Notes: generated by a model not told the origin, from the letters alone. Positions 1-6,213 are shown, numbered from the stretch's first letter. The stretch is DNA of 14,219 bases from Nitrososphaerales archaeon (GCA_030040055.1 JASHUK010000134.1:1-14219), one strand, 5' to 3'. A program made the numbers and translations.

Positions 1-63
1 GTAACCGCCCCTCGTGAGCTGCGTGAGCCTCGGGGACAGCTTCCTGACTAGGCCCGAGTCCAT
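1..63 (-). CDS. 5' end of an unknown gene, running off the left edge
   Basis: An ATG at 63-61 opens a minus-strand frame with no stop through base 1, giving 21 residues that begin MDSGLVRKLSPRLTQLTRGG. A TATA-like box (CTAAAAGC on the minus strand, 93-86) is centred about 26 bases upstream of the ATG, the same leaderless arrangement seen across this window, which is why I call a gene from so short a piece. The visible residues are basic and not hydrophobic, so there is no sign of a signal peptide. The function cannot be judged from this fragment. The alternative is a chance open frame. Confidence 0.55.
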   Translation of the reverse strand, partial: MDSGLVRKLSPRLTQLTRGGY

Positions 64-85
64 GTCCGCAGCCGGCGCGTGCCTG

Positions 86-93
86 CTTTTAGG
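86..93 (-). promoter_or_regulatory. TATA box for the gene at 63
   Basis: CTAAAAGC on the minus strand is centred about 26 bases from the ATG at 63, which predicts a leaderless transcript. The match to archaeal TATA consensus is moderate; the spacing is the stronger evidence. Confidence 0.45.
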
Positions 94-121
94 GTTGGGG
101 GAAGGGCGGGCGACAGATGGA

Positions 122-210
122 TGGTGCGGCGTGCGGGACTCGAACCCGCGCAAGTGGCTCTCTCCTCGGATATTGGGAAGCCACTATCCTAACCACTGGA
201 TCAACGCCGC
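122..210 (-). tRNA. tRNA-Gly(CCC) with a 14-base intron and encoded CCA
   Basis: Read on the minus strand from 210, the sequence folds as a full cloverleaf. The acceptor stem is GCGGCGT (210-204) with ACGCCGC (132-126), followed by discriminator A125 and an encoded CCA (124-122). The T arm is GCGGG-TTCGAGT-CCCGC (149-133) and the D arm begins ATCC and contains AGTGGTTA. The anticodon stem is GTGGC (184-180) with GCCAC (158-154). The anticodon is CCC at 177-175, preceded by T33, so the tRNA reads the glycine codon GGG. A 14-base intron (173-160) sits between positions 37 and 38. Around the splice sites, TTCC (179-176) can pair with GGAG (165-162), leaving three-base bulges on each side. That is the bulge-helix-bulge shape cut by the archaeal splicing endonuclease. 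The discriminator, CCA and variable loop of four bases look normal. Confidence 0.95.
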
Positions 211-244
211 AGGCGCAGTACCTGCACCCTCTCCCAATGAGACC

Positions 245-252
245 CTTAATTT
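245..252 (-). promoter_or_regulatory. Possible TATA box for tRNA-Gly
   Basis: AAATTAAG on the minus strand (252-245) is A/T-rich in otherwise GC-rich DNA and lies about 38 bases upstream of the mature tRNA 5' end. That would give a leader of roughly 12 bases for RNase P to remove. It lies between the stop of the upstream gene (266) and the tRNA. Confidence 0.4.
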
Positions 253-265
253 GACTTCTGGGAGG

Positions 266-601
266 CTACGTCCCTTCCATGACTTTCTTCAGCTGAAGGG
301 CCCCGCTCCTAATCTCGAGGTCGTACACCTCGTTGACATCCAGCCTGATGCCCAGCATGTCGTACTCCGTCTCAGTGAGCACCATCGTGACCTTGGCGAA
401 GCCCAGGTCCCTCATCGGCGGTATGAGCCCCATCGACTGCAGCTGGGAGACCATCCCCTGGATGACCCGTCCCTCGTCGCCCGCCGGGAAGCCGTCCGGC
501 CGCCGGGGGTCCCTCACCTCGACCAGCTCGATCTGCTTTGCAGGGAACCCGGTGTTGGGGTCGGCAACGCTGCTTATCCTGTTTACCTTGACTCTGGCCA
601 T
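266..601 (-). CDS. Small protein, possibly arcadin-1-like
   Basis: 111 residues with no signal peptide or membrane helix. The N-terminal half is strand-rich, with ARVKVNRIS (2-10) and KQIELVEVRD (22-31). A middle segment (about 44-58, RVIQGMVSQLQSMGL) looks helical, and a second strand-rich half follows (KVTMVLTETEYDMLGI, VYDLEIRSGALQLKKV). This order and length remind me of arcadin-1, a small protein encoded with crenactin in some TACK archaea. I am recalling the family, not matching it, and no actin gene lies nearby, so the name stays tentative. The start is well supported: ATG at 601 lies about 26 bases downstream of a TATA box at 624-630, making the transcript leaderless. The tRNA-Gly gene follows on the same strand but seems to have its own promoter. 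Confidence 0.8.
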   Translation of the reverse strand: MARVKVNRISSVADPNTGFPAKQIELVEVRDPRRPDGFPAGDEGRVIQGMVSQLQSMGLIPPMRDLGFAKVTMVLTETEYDMLGIRLDVNEVYDLEIRSGALQLKKVMEGT

Positions 602-623
602 GCCGGCACTCGCTCGGGGTTGG

Positions 624-630
624 GTATAAA
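624..630 (-). promoter_or_regulatory. TATA box for the gene at 601
   Basis: TTTATAC on the minus strand is a good archaeal TATA match, centred about 26 bases from the ATG at 601, so transcription probably starts at the start codon itself. Confidence 0.7.
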
Positions 631-650
631 CGGGTTCTTCGCCGTGAGGT

Positions 651-1097
651 CTACTGGGGGATGTCCGAGGCAGCCTCTCCCTGCTCGTCGGGCGGCGGAG
701 CGCCTCCTTCCTGGCCTTGCTCCCCGAGCAGAGCCTCCACGTCGTCGGGGGATATCACCCTGGCCATGGAGAGGTTGACAAGGCTGTTCGCAGAGGCCTC
801 GCCCGTCAGCCTTCCGAACCTGCCCCGCTGCTCCCTCCACTTCAGCTTCGTGTTGCCGCTCTTCGACGTGTAGATGACCCCGAGGATGTCTCTTGCGTTG
901 ACGAAGGTGATGTCGCGTATCTTCTTCAGGTCGACCTTGTCGACGGCCTCGATGTATATCGATCCCTGGTCCCCCTCCTTCTCGGGGAAGACTTCTGGGT
1001 CGCGCATGTACGACTCGGGGATGAAGCTCCTGCAGGTGCTGTTGATCAGGAACCTTCTGAAGCCCTCGAGGTTGCACGTAAAGTCGAGCTCGACCAT
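651..1097 (-). CDS. Hypothetical protein with a disordered acidic tail
   Basis: 148 residues; I do not recognise the family. The first about 115 residues look like a folded alpha/beta domain, with strands such as GSIYIEAV and ILGVIYTSKSG and two cysteines (C8, C22). The last about 30 residues are rich in G, P, E, D and Q (GEQGQEGGAPPPDEQGE) and are probably disordered. There is no signal peptide or membrane helix. The frame stays open upstream to 1487, but I chose the ATG at 1097 because a TATA box at 1130-1136 lies just upstream of it and the extra upstream residues have no protein-like pattern. A 49-base gap with its own TATA box separates it from the next gene on the same strand (601). Confidence 0.75.
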   Translation of the reverse strand: MVELDFTCNLEGFRRFLINSTCRSFIPESYMRDPEVFPEKEGDQGSIYIEAVDKVDLKKIRDITFVNARDILGVIYTSKSGNTKLKWREQRGRFGRLTGEASANSLVNLSMARVISPDDVEALLGEQGQEGGAPPPDEQGEAASDIPQ

Positions 1098-1129
1098 CCT
1101 CCGTCCCGTGAGACAGAACAGGTAGCCGC

Positions 1130-1136
1130 TATAAAG
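1130..1136 (-). promoter_or_regulatory. TATA box for the gene at 1097
   Basis: CTTTATA on the minus strand matches the archaeal TATA consensus. It lies about 35 bases from the ATG at 1097 and would leave a leader of about 9 bases. Confidence 0.6.
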
Positions 1137-1420
1137 CGATTTGTTTCGGCCGTCGGTGCACTCCGACTGGGGACGGGAGTCGGGAGCAATGCTTGGCACC
1201 TCGCCGGTGAAGCGGCTCCAGCCCGAAACGTCTAAGGGATTCACATGCAACTCTCCCTTCGCGGACGATGACCGGATTAGCCGACCGATTGAACAAATGA
1301 GGTCGATTTTGAGTCGGGAGTCCGCAAGTCTACACAGGCAGCGTGTCAGAACCGGGTTCAGCAGGGTGGATGTGCGTCGCCTAGCCGTGTCCTTGAGGGC
1401 CCGAGAGCTGCTCTGGCTCA

Positions 1421-1430
1421 GATTAAGATA
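1421..1430 (+). promoter_or_regulatory. Possible TATA box for the DUF309 gene
   Basis: GATTAAGATA is the only A/T-rich stretch near the start at 1462. A start site about 26 bases downstream (near 1452) would leave a leader of about 10 bases. Confidence 0.4.
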
Positions 1431-1461
1431 GAGGCCATAACAACGCCCTTCGAGCGCGGGA

Positions 1462-2025
1462 GTGGTGCGGTTCCTCTTGAGAGTCAAGGGTGCTTACAGG
1501 GAAAGGGGCGTCTTCCTCAATTCCGTCCGGTCCATTGCCGGCGAGCTCGGGTCGCAGGTGAGAAACCCAAAGTGGACCTCCTACGGTGCCCTCGAAGTCG
1601 ACGTCTTTCCCCCTTCCGCGTCCGACTTCGAGATACTGCTCGCCGCCCTCCAGCCGCTCGGACCAGTCGAGTTCTACCGAGACTTGGGGAAGGCCCCTCC
1701 CCATAGGACCAGGCGGGAGACCTTCTCTGAAGCTCGTAGTCTGTTCAACGCGGAGAGGTACTGGGAGTGCCACGAAGTGCTGGAGGAGGCGTGGCGCAAC
1801 ATGCAAGGCGACGAGAAGTCCTTCACACAGGGGGTGATACTTCTGTGCGCCGCATTCGTCCACCATCAGAAGGGCGAGGAGACAGTAGCTCTCGGCGTCC
1901 TCGCCAGGGCTGTCAAGCAACTCTCGTTCCCGGGAGGCTCTCTGGAGGGGTTCGACGCAGAGAAACTGCGAGGACGCTCTGAAAGCATCATGTCGGACGG
2001 GAAGTTCGTCCCCTTCGAGATCTAA
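1462..2025 (+). CDS. DUF309 family protein with an extra N-terminal domain
   Basis: 187 residues. The second half (about 88-160) carries the DUF309 pattern: FNAERYWECHEVLEEAWR (95-112), with the family's His-Glu pair at 104-105, then a helix containing QGVILLCAAFVHHQKG with H134-H135. DUF309 proteins are small helical-bundle proteins of unknown biochemical role. The N-terminal about 80 residues are additional and mixed alpha/beta (ALEVDVFPPSASDFEILLAAL), perhaps ferredoxin-like, and I do not recognise them. The start is GTG at 1462; GTG at 1465 is equally possible and would remove one residue. The stop (2023-2025) overlaps by two bases the stop of the convergent membrane-protein gene (2022-2024). 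Confidence 0.85.
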   Translation: MVRFLLRVKGAYRERGVFLNSVRSIAGELGSQVRNPKWTSYGALEVDVFPPSASDFEILLAALQPLGPVEFYRDLGKAPPHRTRRETFSEARSLFNAERYWECHEVLEEAWRNMQGDEKSFTQGVILLCAAFVHHQKGEETVALGVLARAVKQLSFPGGSLEGFDAEKLRGRSESIMSDGKFVPFEI

Positions 2026-2270
2026 CCGAAGACGGGCAGGTTCATCGGATTGGACTGTTCAGACACAGGCGCTCCCATGCGAGCCGCGACCACGCAAAGC
2101 ACGAAGCTGACCCCTCCCAAACCCAGCGTCAGCCAGGCCGCCCATCCCAGGGGGCCTGTGCCGTAGACGGCGGCCCCTGCCCCTAGTATCGAAAGGATGG
2201 CCGGGGCGTAGAATATTCTTCTGGGACCGACTATCGCTCCTATGCAACCCAGGGCCAGCACAACGTCCAC
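2022..2270 (-). CDS. Small membrane protein with an uncertain start
   Basis: From the first usable start, GTG at 2270, this reads 82 residues with three hydrophobic stretches: VVLALGCIGAIVG, FYAPAILSILGAGAAVYG and WLTLGLGGVSFVLCVVAA. The GTG falls inside the first stretch. The same frame stays open upstream to 2402 and encodes another hydrophobic segment (TAVAVGFVTAAWGIAATLG) that looks like a genuine helix. The likely protein is therefore about 120-125 residues with four helices. There is no ATG, GTG or TTG in that upstream part, so it needs a rare start such as ATA at 2390-2388, or a +1 shift out of the upstream gene, or contains a sequence error. It is the last gene of the TrmB operon. The family is not recognised. 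Confidence 0.6.
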   Translation of the reverse strand: MDVVLALGCIGAIVGPRRIFYAPAILSILGAGAAVYGTGPLGWAAWLTLGLGGVSFVLCVVAARMGAPVSEQSNPMNLPVFG

Positions 2271-2397
2271 GAGAATGACCGCGTCCGACTGCAGACCTCC
2301 CGATGAAGCTGGCAGAACCTTCCCGAGGGTGGCCGCAATCCCCCATGCCGCCGTTACAAACCCTACTGCTACGGCCGTTTTCCCGAGTATCTGCGAC

Positions 2398-2820
2398 CTA
2401 CTTCACCATCGCAAGCCGGTAGTATCCAGCCTCGATGTTCTCGTTGATGTGGTCCTTGACGAGGAACAGCCGGTGGATCGGAAGCTGGACGTCTGGCCCC
2501 AGAGTGTAGTCGTCCCCCACCACGAACTCCAGCGTCTGCCCGTCCCGGCACGCGTGAGCGACCTTCTTCCCCGGCTTAACGCCCAGGCTGTTCATGTAGA
2601 CGTCTTTCGTCGTCGTGCAGGTCAGTATCCCCCACTGTTCCCCCTCCTGCAGCGTCTCGAAGCCCACGCTCGGCTTCAGCCCCTCCCCGTACCTCTTGTC
2701 GTCGCAGAACAGCGTCCCGCACTTCCGGCAGCTCCACACGTCGACCACCCCCTGAAGGTAGTTGTCCCTGTTCACGTTCACCATCCCAGTGAAGACTATC
2801 TCGTGGTCGCAGGAGGACAT
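2398..2820 (-). CDS. Hypothetical zinc-ribbon-like protein in the TrmB operon
   Basis: 140 residues, cytoplasmic by appearance. The N-terminus has C4 and H6 (SSCDHE), then CRKC at 32-35 and C40, so a metal site of Cys/His type is likely. The rest is strand-rich (GILTCTTTKDVYMN, TLEFVVGDDYTLG, IHRLFLVKDHI) and unrecognised. The ATG at 2820 is five bases after the stop of the upstream helix-turn-helix gene, so the two are cotranscribed and probably act together. A metal-dependent sensor or adaptor for the regulators is a guess from position only. The last codons (ATG GTG AAG TAG) run into the frame of the downstream membrane protein, which begins one base out of phase. Confidence 0.75.
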   Translation of the reverse strand: MSSCDHEIVFTGMVNVNRDNYLQGVVDVWSCRKCGTLFCDDKRYGEGLKPSVGFETLQEGEQWGILTCTTTKDVYMNSLGVKPGKKVAHACRDGQTLEFVVGDDYTLGPDVQLPIHRLFLVKDHINENIEAGYYRLAMVK

Positions 2821-2825
2821 TCGTT

Positions 2826-3188
2826 CTACCTGCCCTCTCCGCCCCTTTTCTCCATTGCGGCCTCGTAGATGGGGATCAGCTCCAATATGAGCCTGTCCAC
2901 CCGCATCCTCCTCTCGTTGACTTCCCTGACCATCTTCTCCCTCCACGTCCTGTAGCCGTTTGCCACTGCCAGCCTGGGATGCACGGGGATGTACCGCTTC
3001 CCGTCCCCCGAGAGTATCACCATCCCGCCGGCCTTGAGCCGCCTTACCTCTTCGCTCTTGTTCGACGACGGAATCGACCCCTCCCTCAAGACAAGCAGGT
3101 AGAGGCGGGCCTCGTCCTCGGACAGCTCGGCCTCGCTGACCAGGGCCCTCAGGACCTCTTCCTGCTTCGGGCTTCGCCGTCCGCTCAA
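2826..3188 (-). CDS. Short TrmB-like helix-turn-helix protein
   Basis: 120 residues. Residues about 16-70 match the start of TrmB-family winged helices, with AELSEDEARLYLLVLREG (18-35) corresponding to the usual G-L-T-x-x-E-A-x-x-Y pattern. The C-terminal part (82-115) is a long charged helix, probably a coiled-coil dimer interface. The C-terminal effector domain found in full TrmB proteins is absent. The start is TTG at 3188-3186, which shares TTGA with the stop of the upstream TrmB gene (3187-3185), so translation is probably coupled. It may form heterodimers with that protein or act as a second DNA-binding subunit; this is inferred from the overlap. The recognition helix region is weaker than in the larger neighbour. 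Confidence 0.8.
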   Translation of the reverse strand: MSGRRSPKQEEVLRALVSEAELSEDEARLYLLVLREGSIPSSNKSEEVRRLKAGGMVILSGDGKRYIPVHPRLAVANGYRTWREKMVREVNERRMRVDRLILELIPIYEAAMEKRGGEGR

Positions 3189-3949
3189 ACCTTCGACGTC
3201 CCCGTCGAGTCCCAGAGGAACTCGAAGTAGTCCCGGGCGAAGCTCGCGAGCCCGTGGTGGGAGGCCCAGATGGCCAGGGGGACGGCCCCCTGATCCCCGC
3301 CGCCGAGGAGGAGTATCACTTCCCGCGAGTCGGATATCAGCCCGCCGCCGTACATCGTCTTCCTCACCCTGACTTCGGCCAGCCTCGACAGGCGCCCCAG
3401 CCCCTCGGGGGGTATCTCTGGCGAAGTGAGTATCAGGCTCTTGACCCCCTTCTCCTTGAGGGCGACCAAGAGTGGGTCGAACCTCTCCGTCAGGGCCCCG
3501 AGCTGCGGCGGCAGGGCCACGAGCAGCTCCGTCCTGCAGTTCAGCAGCAGGTTCTTCACTCTCGACACTATCTCGTTCGTCCCCCTCATCAGCCAGATGT
3601 CCTGCTTCTCCTGCTCCCCCCGGCTCACGTAGATCCCCATCAGCTCCTCCAGGGCCAGCTGCTCCCGCTCCTTCCTCTCCGTCTCCTGCCTCGACCTCAG
3701 CTCCTCGAGGGCCGTGTCAGGGGGCCTCGCGGTGTAGACTATCGGCCTGCTGAGCTGTTCCTCGACCCACCCCTTCCTATGCAGCGACTCCAGTGAGTCG
3801 TAGACCTTCGAGTAGGGTATCCTGGCCTCCCGGCTGACGTCGCTGGCTGTCATCGTCCCCCCCTTCAGGAGGGCCACGTAGGCCTTGATCTCGCTCCCTG
3901 TCAGCCCCAGCCCCTCCAAAGCGGTCGCCGTCCTTTCCCCTACGCTCAC
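3185..3949 (-). CDS. TrmB-family transcriptional regulator
   Basis: 254 residues. Residues 12-80 form the TrmB winged helix-turn-helix: LGLTGSEIKAYVALLKGG, then SDVSREARIPYSKVYDSLESLHRKGWVEE, the classic recognition-helix pattern. A charged coiled coil follows (about 80-105). Residues 117-254 resemble the TrmB C-terminal domain (IWLMRGTNEIVSRVKNLLLNCRTELLVALPP). Known TrmB proteins act as repressors or activators of sugar and central metabolism genes; the ligand here is not visible. The start is GTG at 3949, about 26 bases from a TATA-like TTAAAGG, so the mRNA is leaderless. It heads an operon of four genes and is divergent from the tetraether synthase gene. An inverted repeat in the shared 99-base gap is a plausible operator, so it may control lipid synthesis and itself. 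Confidence 0.9.
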   Translation of the reverse strand: MSVGERTATALEGLGLTGSEIKAYVALLKGGTMTASDVSREARIPYSKVYDSLESLHRKGWVEEQLSRPIVYTARPPDTALEELRSRQETERKEREQLALEELMGIYVSRGEQEKQDIWLMRGTNEIVSRVKNLLLNCRTELLVALPPQLGALTERFDPLLVALKEKGVKSLILTSPEIPPEGLGRLSRLAEVRVRKTMYGGGLISDSREVILLLGGGDQGAVPLAIWASHHGLASFARDYFEFLWDSTGTSKV

Positions 3950-3972
3950 ATCCCGGCCAGCAGCTCAGATTC

Positions 3973-3979
3973 CTTTAAC
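3973..3979 (-). promoter_or_regulatory. TATA box for the TrmB operon
   Basis: GTTAAAG on the minus strand is centred about 26 bases from the GTG at 3949 and predicts a leaderless transcript. It overlaps the left arm of the inverted repeat at 3974-4002. Confidence 0.5.
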
Positions 3980-4002
3980 CTTTCCCCCTCTGTAAAGTTA
4001 AA
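3974..4002. promoter_or_regulatory. Inverted repeat, candidate TrmB operator
   Basis: The arms are TTTAACCTTT (3974-3983) and AAAGTTAAA (3994-4002). The right arm is the reverse complement of the left except for one extra C, and the spacer is ten bases. The left arm covers the TATA box of the TrmB operon and the right arm ends four bases before the TATA box of the tes gene, so a bound dimer could affect both promoters. The arms also resemble promoter elements (AAAGTTAAA recurs at 7211-7219), so part of the symmetry may simply be two back-to-back promoters. Confidence 0.45.
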
Positions 4003-4005
4003 ATG

Positions 4006-4013
4006 CTTATATG
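4006..4013 (+). promoter_or_regulatory. TATA box for tes
   Basis: CTTATATG is a good archaeal TATA match. A start site about 26 bases downstream gives a leader of about 13 bases before the ATG at 4049. AAAGTTAAA at 3994-4002 could act as an upstream factor-B element or an alternative box. Confidence 0.65.
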
Positions 4014-4048
4014 CGCTTCCTGCTGAGCCGTCCTCCGAACGTCCCGTC

Positions 4049-5722
4049 ATGGCCCAAATAGCAGACGTAAGTTTAGACCTGAAGAAGCAGTCGGCCAAGG
4101 GTAATTTTATCAGACAGACCCAGTCGATCTGCCCTGACTGCAACCGGATCCTCCCGGCTATCGTGTTCGAGAGGGACAGCAAGGTCTGGATGACGAAGAC
4201 CTGCCCTGAGCACGGCGAGACGGAGGAGCTATACTTCGGGTCGTATGAGATGTACAGCAAGTTTTCGCGCTATTGGAAGGACGGGAAGGGGACCCACGCA
4301 GCCAACGTCCCGCTGGACGTCTGCTCTTGCCCCGCGAACTGCGGGCTCTGCTCGAACCACCTTTCGCACACAGGGCTCTCCAACATCATAGTCACGAACA
4401 GGTGCGACCTGACCTGCTGGTACTGCTTCTTCTACGTGAAGAAGGGGCTGGAGGGGGCTTACGTCTACGAGCCGACCCTCGACCAGATCAGGGAGATGGG
4501 GAGGACCTTGAAGTCGGAACGGCCGGTCGCAGGGAACTCGGTACAGATCACCGGCGGCGAGCCGACGATTAGGGAAGACCTGCCCACCATCATCAAGATA
4601 CTCAAGGAGGAGGGGGTCGACCACATCCAGCTGAACACGAACGGGATCAACCTGGCGCTGAACCCCGGCCTCGCGAAGAGGCTGAAGGACGCCGGCGTCT
4701 CGAACCTCTACATGAGCTTCGACGGCACCACCCCGAAGACGAACCCGAAGAACCACTGGGAGGCACCGTACGCGATCGACGCCTGCCGCAGGCAGGGGAT
4801 CGGCGTCGTCCTCGTCCCGACCGTGATCAAGTCGATCAACGACCACGAGCTCGGCGACATCATCAAGTTCGGCCAGAGGAACATCGACACTGTCCACGCC
4901 GTCAACTTCCAGCCGGTCTCGCTGACCGGTAGGCTGACCAAGACCGAGAGGGCGAAGTACCGCATCACGATCCCTGACTGCATAGAAAGGATCGAGGAGC
5001 AGACGAACGGGCAGATCACCAAGGACGGGTGGTTCCCCGTCCCCTCGTGCTCGCCGATAACCGGCTTCATCGAGGCCTTCACAAAGAAGGAGCAGTACGA
5101 GCTCTCGATACACTTCGCGTGCGGCGCGGGGACCTACGTCTTCAACGACGTGGACAGGAAGAGGCTCGTCCCGCTGACCGAGTTCGTCGACATCAAGGGG
5201 CTGATCGAGTACCTTGACGAGAAGTCTGAGGAGATCTACTCCGGGACCAACCGCTACATCGTGGCCGCGAAGGTCCTGACCAGGATATCGTCCTTCGTGG
5301 ACAAGGAGAAGCAGCCAAAGAGCCTCAGCTTCGCGAAGCTGATAACGGACGCGCTGGTGAAGCACGACTACTCGTCCATCGGCCAGTTCCACCTGAAGAG
5401 CATGTTCATCGGGATGATGCACTTCCAGGACAAGTACAACCAGGACGAGGAGAGGCTCCAGAGGTGCGACATCCATTACCTCACCCCGGACCTGAGGATC
5501 ATACCCTTCTGCAGCTTCAACGTCATCCCGGAGTGGTACAGGGACAGGATCCAGCAGAAGTACGGGATGCCCATCGAGGCCTGGGAGGCCAAGACAGGGA
5601 AGAAGCTGGAGGAGGGGCTGTACAGAGGGACGCTCAGGCGCGGCGGCCACGTGGCCGGATGCGGATGCTCGGCAGGCGAGGGCGGGGAGCCGCTGCCCAT
5701 CCAGCCGATAACAGGAACCTAG
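4049..5722 (+). CDS. tes: Tetraether lipid synthase, radical SAM enzyme (Tes)
   Basis: 557 residues. Tes joins the tails of two archaeal diether lipids to make membrane-spanning GDGT lipids, using radical SAM chemistry. The order of metal sites fits that family. CPDC (28-31) and CPEH (52-55) form an N-terminal metal site, probably the rubredoxin-like one. CSCPANCGLC (92-101) is a cysteine cluster. The radical SAM motif is C119-x3-C123-x2-C126 (RCDLTCWYCFFY), followed by the SAM-binding GGEP at 169-172. More cysteines near the C-terminus (FACGAG, RCDIHYL, PFCSFN, C538 and C540) suit auxiliary iron-sulfur clusters. The start ATG at 4049 follows a TATA box at 4006-4013. It is transcribed alone, divergent from a TrmB-regulator operon that may control it. 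Close paralogues that make other lipid cross-links exist, so the exact product is inferred. Confidence 0.88.
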   Translation: MAQIADVSLDLKKQSAKGNFIRQTQSICPDCNRILPAIVFERDSKVWMTKTCPEHGETEELYFGSYEMYSKFSRYWKDGKGTHAANVPLDVCSCPANCGLCSNHLSHTGLSNIIVTNRCDLTCWYCFFYVKKGLEGAYVYEPTLDQIREMGRTLKSERPVAGNSVQITGGEPTIREDLPTIIKILKEEGVDHIQLNTNGINLALNPGLAKRLKDAGVSNLYMSFDGTTPKTNPKNHWEAPYAIDACRRQGIGVVLVPTVIKSINDHELGDIIKFGQRNIDTVHAVNFQPVSLTGRLTKTERAKYRITIPDCIERIEEQTNGQITKDGWFPVPSCSPITGFIEAFTKKEQYELSIHFACGAGTYVFNDVDRKRLVPLTEFVDIKGLIEYLDEKSEEIYSGTNRYIVAAKVLTRISSFVDKEKQPKSLSFAKLITDALVKHDYSSIGQFHLKSMFIGMMHFQDKYNQDEERLQRCDIHYLTPDLRIIPFCSFNVIPEWYRDRIQQKYGMPIEAWEAKTGKKLEEGLYRGTLRRGGHVAGCGCSAGEGGEPLPIQPITGT

Positions 5723-5751
5723 ACGGGCCCAGCCACAGGCCGAAGAGCCGC

Positions 5752-6144
5752 TCAGCCTTCGCGCTTGGCCGAAGATTTCGAGTTCTCCTTCACACGGAAC
5801 TTGACGATCTTCGTCACAAGGCCGTAGGGTATCGGCTTGTCGAAGGGAAAACGTATCGTGCCGGGCCCGGTCTTGTAGTTCTCGACCTCCTTCTCGAAGG
5901 CCGAGACCCCCGAACTCGTGGGAAAGAACCCGATGTGGTCCTTGAAGGCCCCGAAGTGGACGAGATAGCCGTGGAGCTTAAACGTGGGTATCCCATAGCT
6001 GATGACCTCCTTCGCTTCGGGGGCAGCCTCGCGCACGGTGCTCCTCATCCTCCTCAGAATCCTCTGTACATCATCTGGATACCGACCTATGTATTCGTCG
6101 ACAGTCTGCGCCTTCTCGAGTCTCAACTTCGCCCGCACCGACAT
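5752..6144 (-). CDS. DUF1801 (YdhG-like) domain protein
   Basis: 130 residues from the ATG at 6144. It shows the DUF1801 pattern in order: TVDEYIGRYPDDVQRILRRM near the N-terminus, APEAKEVISYGIPTFKLHG in the middle, then LVHFGAFKDHIGFFPTSSG, and a C-terminal segment TIRFPFDKPIPYGLVTKIVKFR. The family includes bacterial YdhG and frataxin-like proteins proposed as iron chaperones; the function is not settled. The frame is open upstream to 6249, but the residues before M36 are low in pattern and would overlap the Fic gene's stop, so the shorter start is preferred. A TATA-like box at 6207-6213 would leave a leader of about 40 bases, longer than usual here. It converges on tes with a 29-base gap. 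The basic tail (SKSSAKREG) is probably disordered. Confidence 0.85.
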   Translation of the reverse strand: MSVRAKLRLEKAQTVDEYIGRYPDDVQRILRRMRSTVREAAPEAKEVISYGIPTFKLHGYLVHFGAFKDHIGFFPTSSGVSAFEKEVENYKTGPGTIRFPFDKPIPYGLVTKIVKFRVKENSKSSAKREG

Positions 6145-6206
6145 CCACGCCCGCCAGCCGCGTCCGCTGTCAGGAGAGGCACCCTTGCGGGGGTTCGGCG
6201 CCTCCC

Positions 6207-6213
6207 GATAAAG
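6207..6213 (-). promoter_or_regulatory. Possible TATA box for the DUF1801 gene
   Basis: CTTTATC on the minus strand lies in the gap between the Fic stop and the DUF1801 start. The predicted start site near 6184 leaves a leader of about 40 bases. Confidence 0.4.

Larger units (their letters stand above)
1098..1461. other. Intergenic stretch without a recognised gene
   Basis: 364 bases between divergent genes. It holds the TATA box of the gene at 1097 (1130-1136) and that of the DUF309 gene (about 1421-1430). The middle has no ORF with a plausible start and promoter, no tRNA-like fold and no tandem repeat. I saw one exact 10-base repeat, GAGTCGGGAG, at 1177-1186 and 1311-1320, which may be chance. 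It is longer than the other gaps here, so a small RNA or a decayed gene is possible but not shown. Confidence 0.6.

Noticed and set aside
122..210. tRNA-Glu(TTC) as an alternative reading of the anticodon
   Set aside because: TTC would put a C at position 33, where a U is required; CCC with T33 and A37 fits the loop and the glycine-type body.
14..778. Plus-strand ORF of 254 codons over the tRNA and the gene at 266-601
   Set aside because: It reads through the tRNA antisense and a promoter-supported gene on the other strand, and its protein has no recognisable pattern.
1177..1320. Two copies of GAGTCGGGAG as a possible repeat array
   Set aside because: There are only two copies of ten bases, with no regular spacing and no further units, so this is not CRISPR or a tandem repeat.
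1098..1487. Extension of the gene at 651-1097 upstream to 1487
   Set aside because: The extra 130 residues have no fold-like pattern, the TATA box at 1130-1136 lies inside it, and it would overlap the DUF309 gene.
4229..5650. Minus-strand ORF of 473 codons opposite tes
   Set aside because: It lies wholly inside the tes gene and is a GC-rich antisense frame full of R, D, L, V and P with no domain pattern; tes has clear motifs and a promoter.
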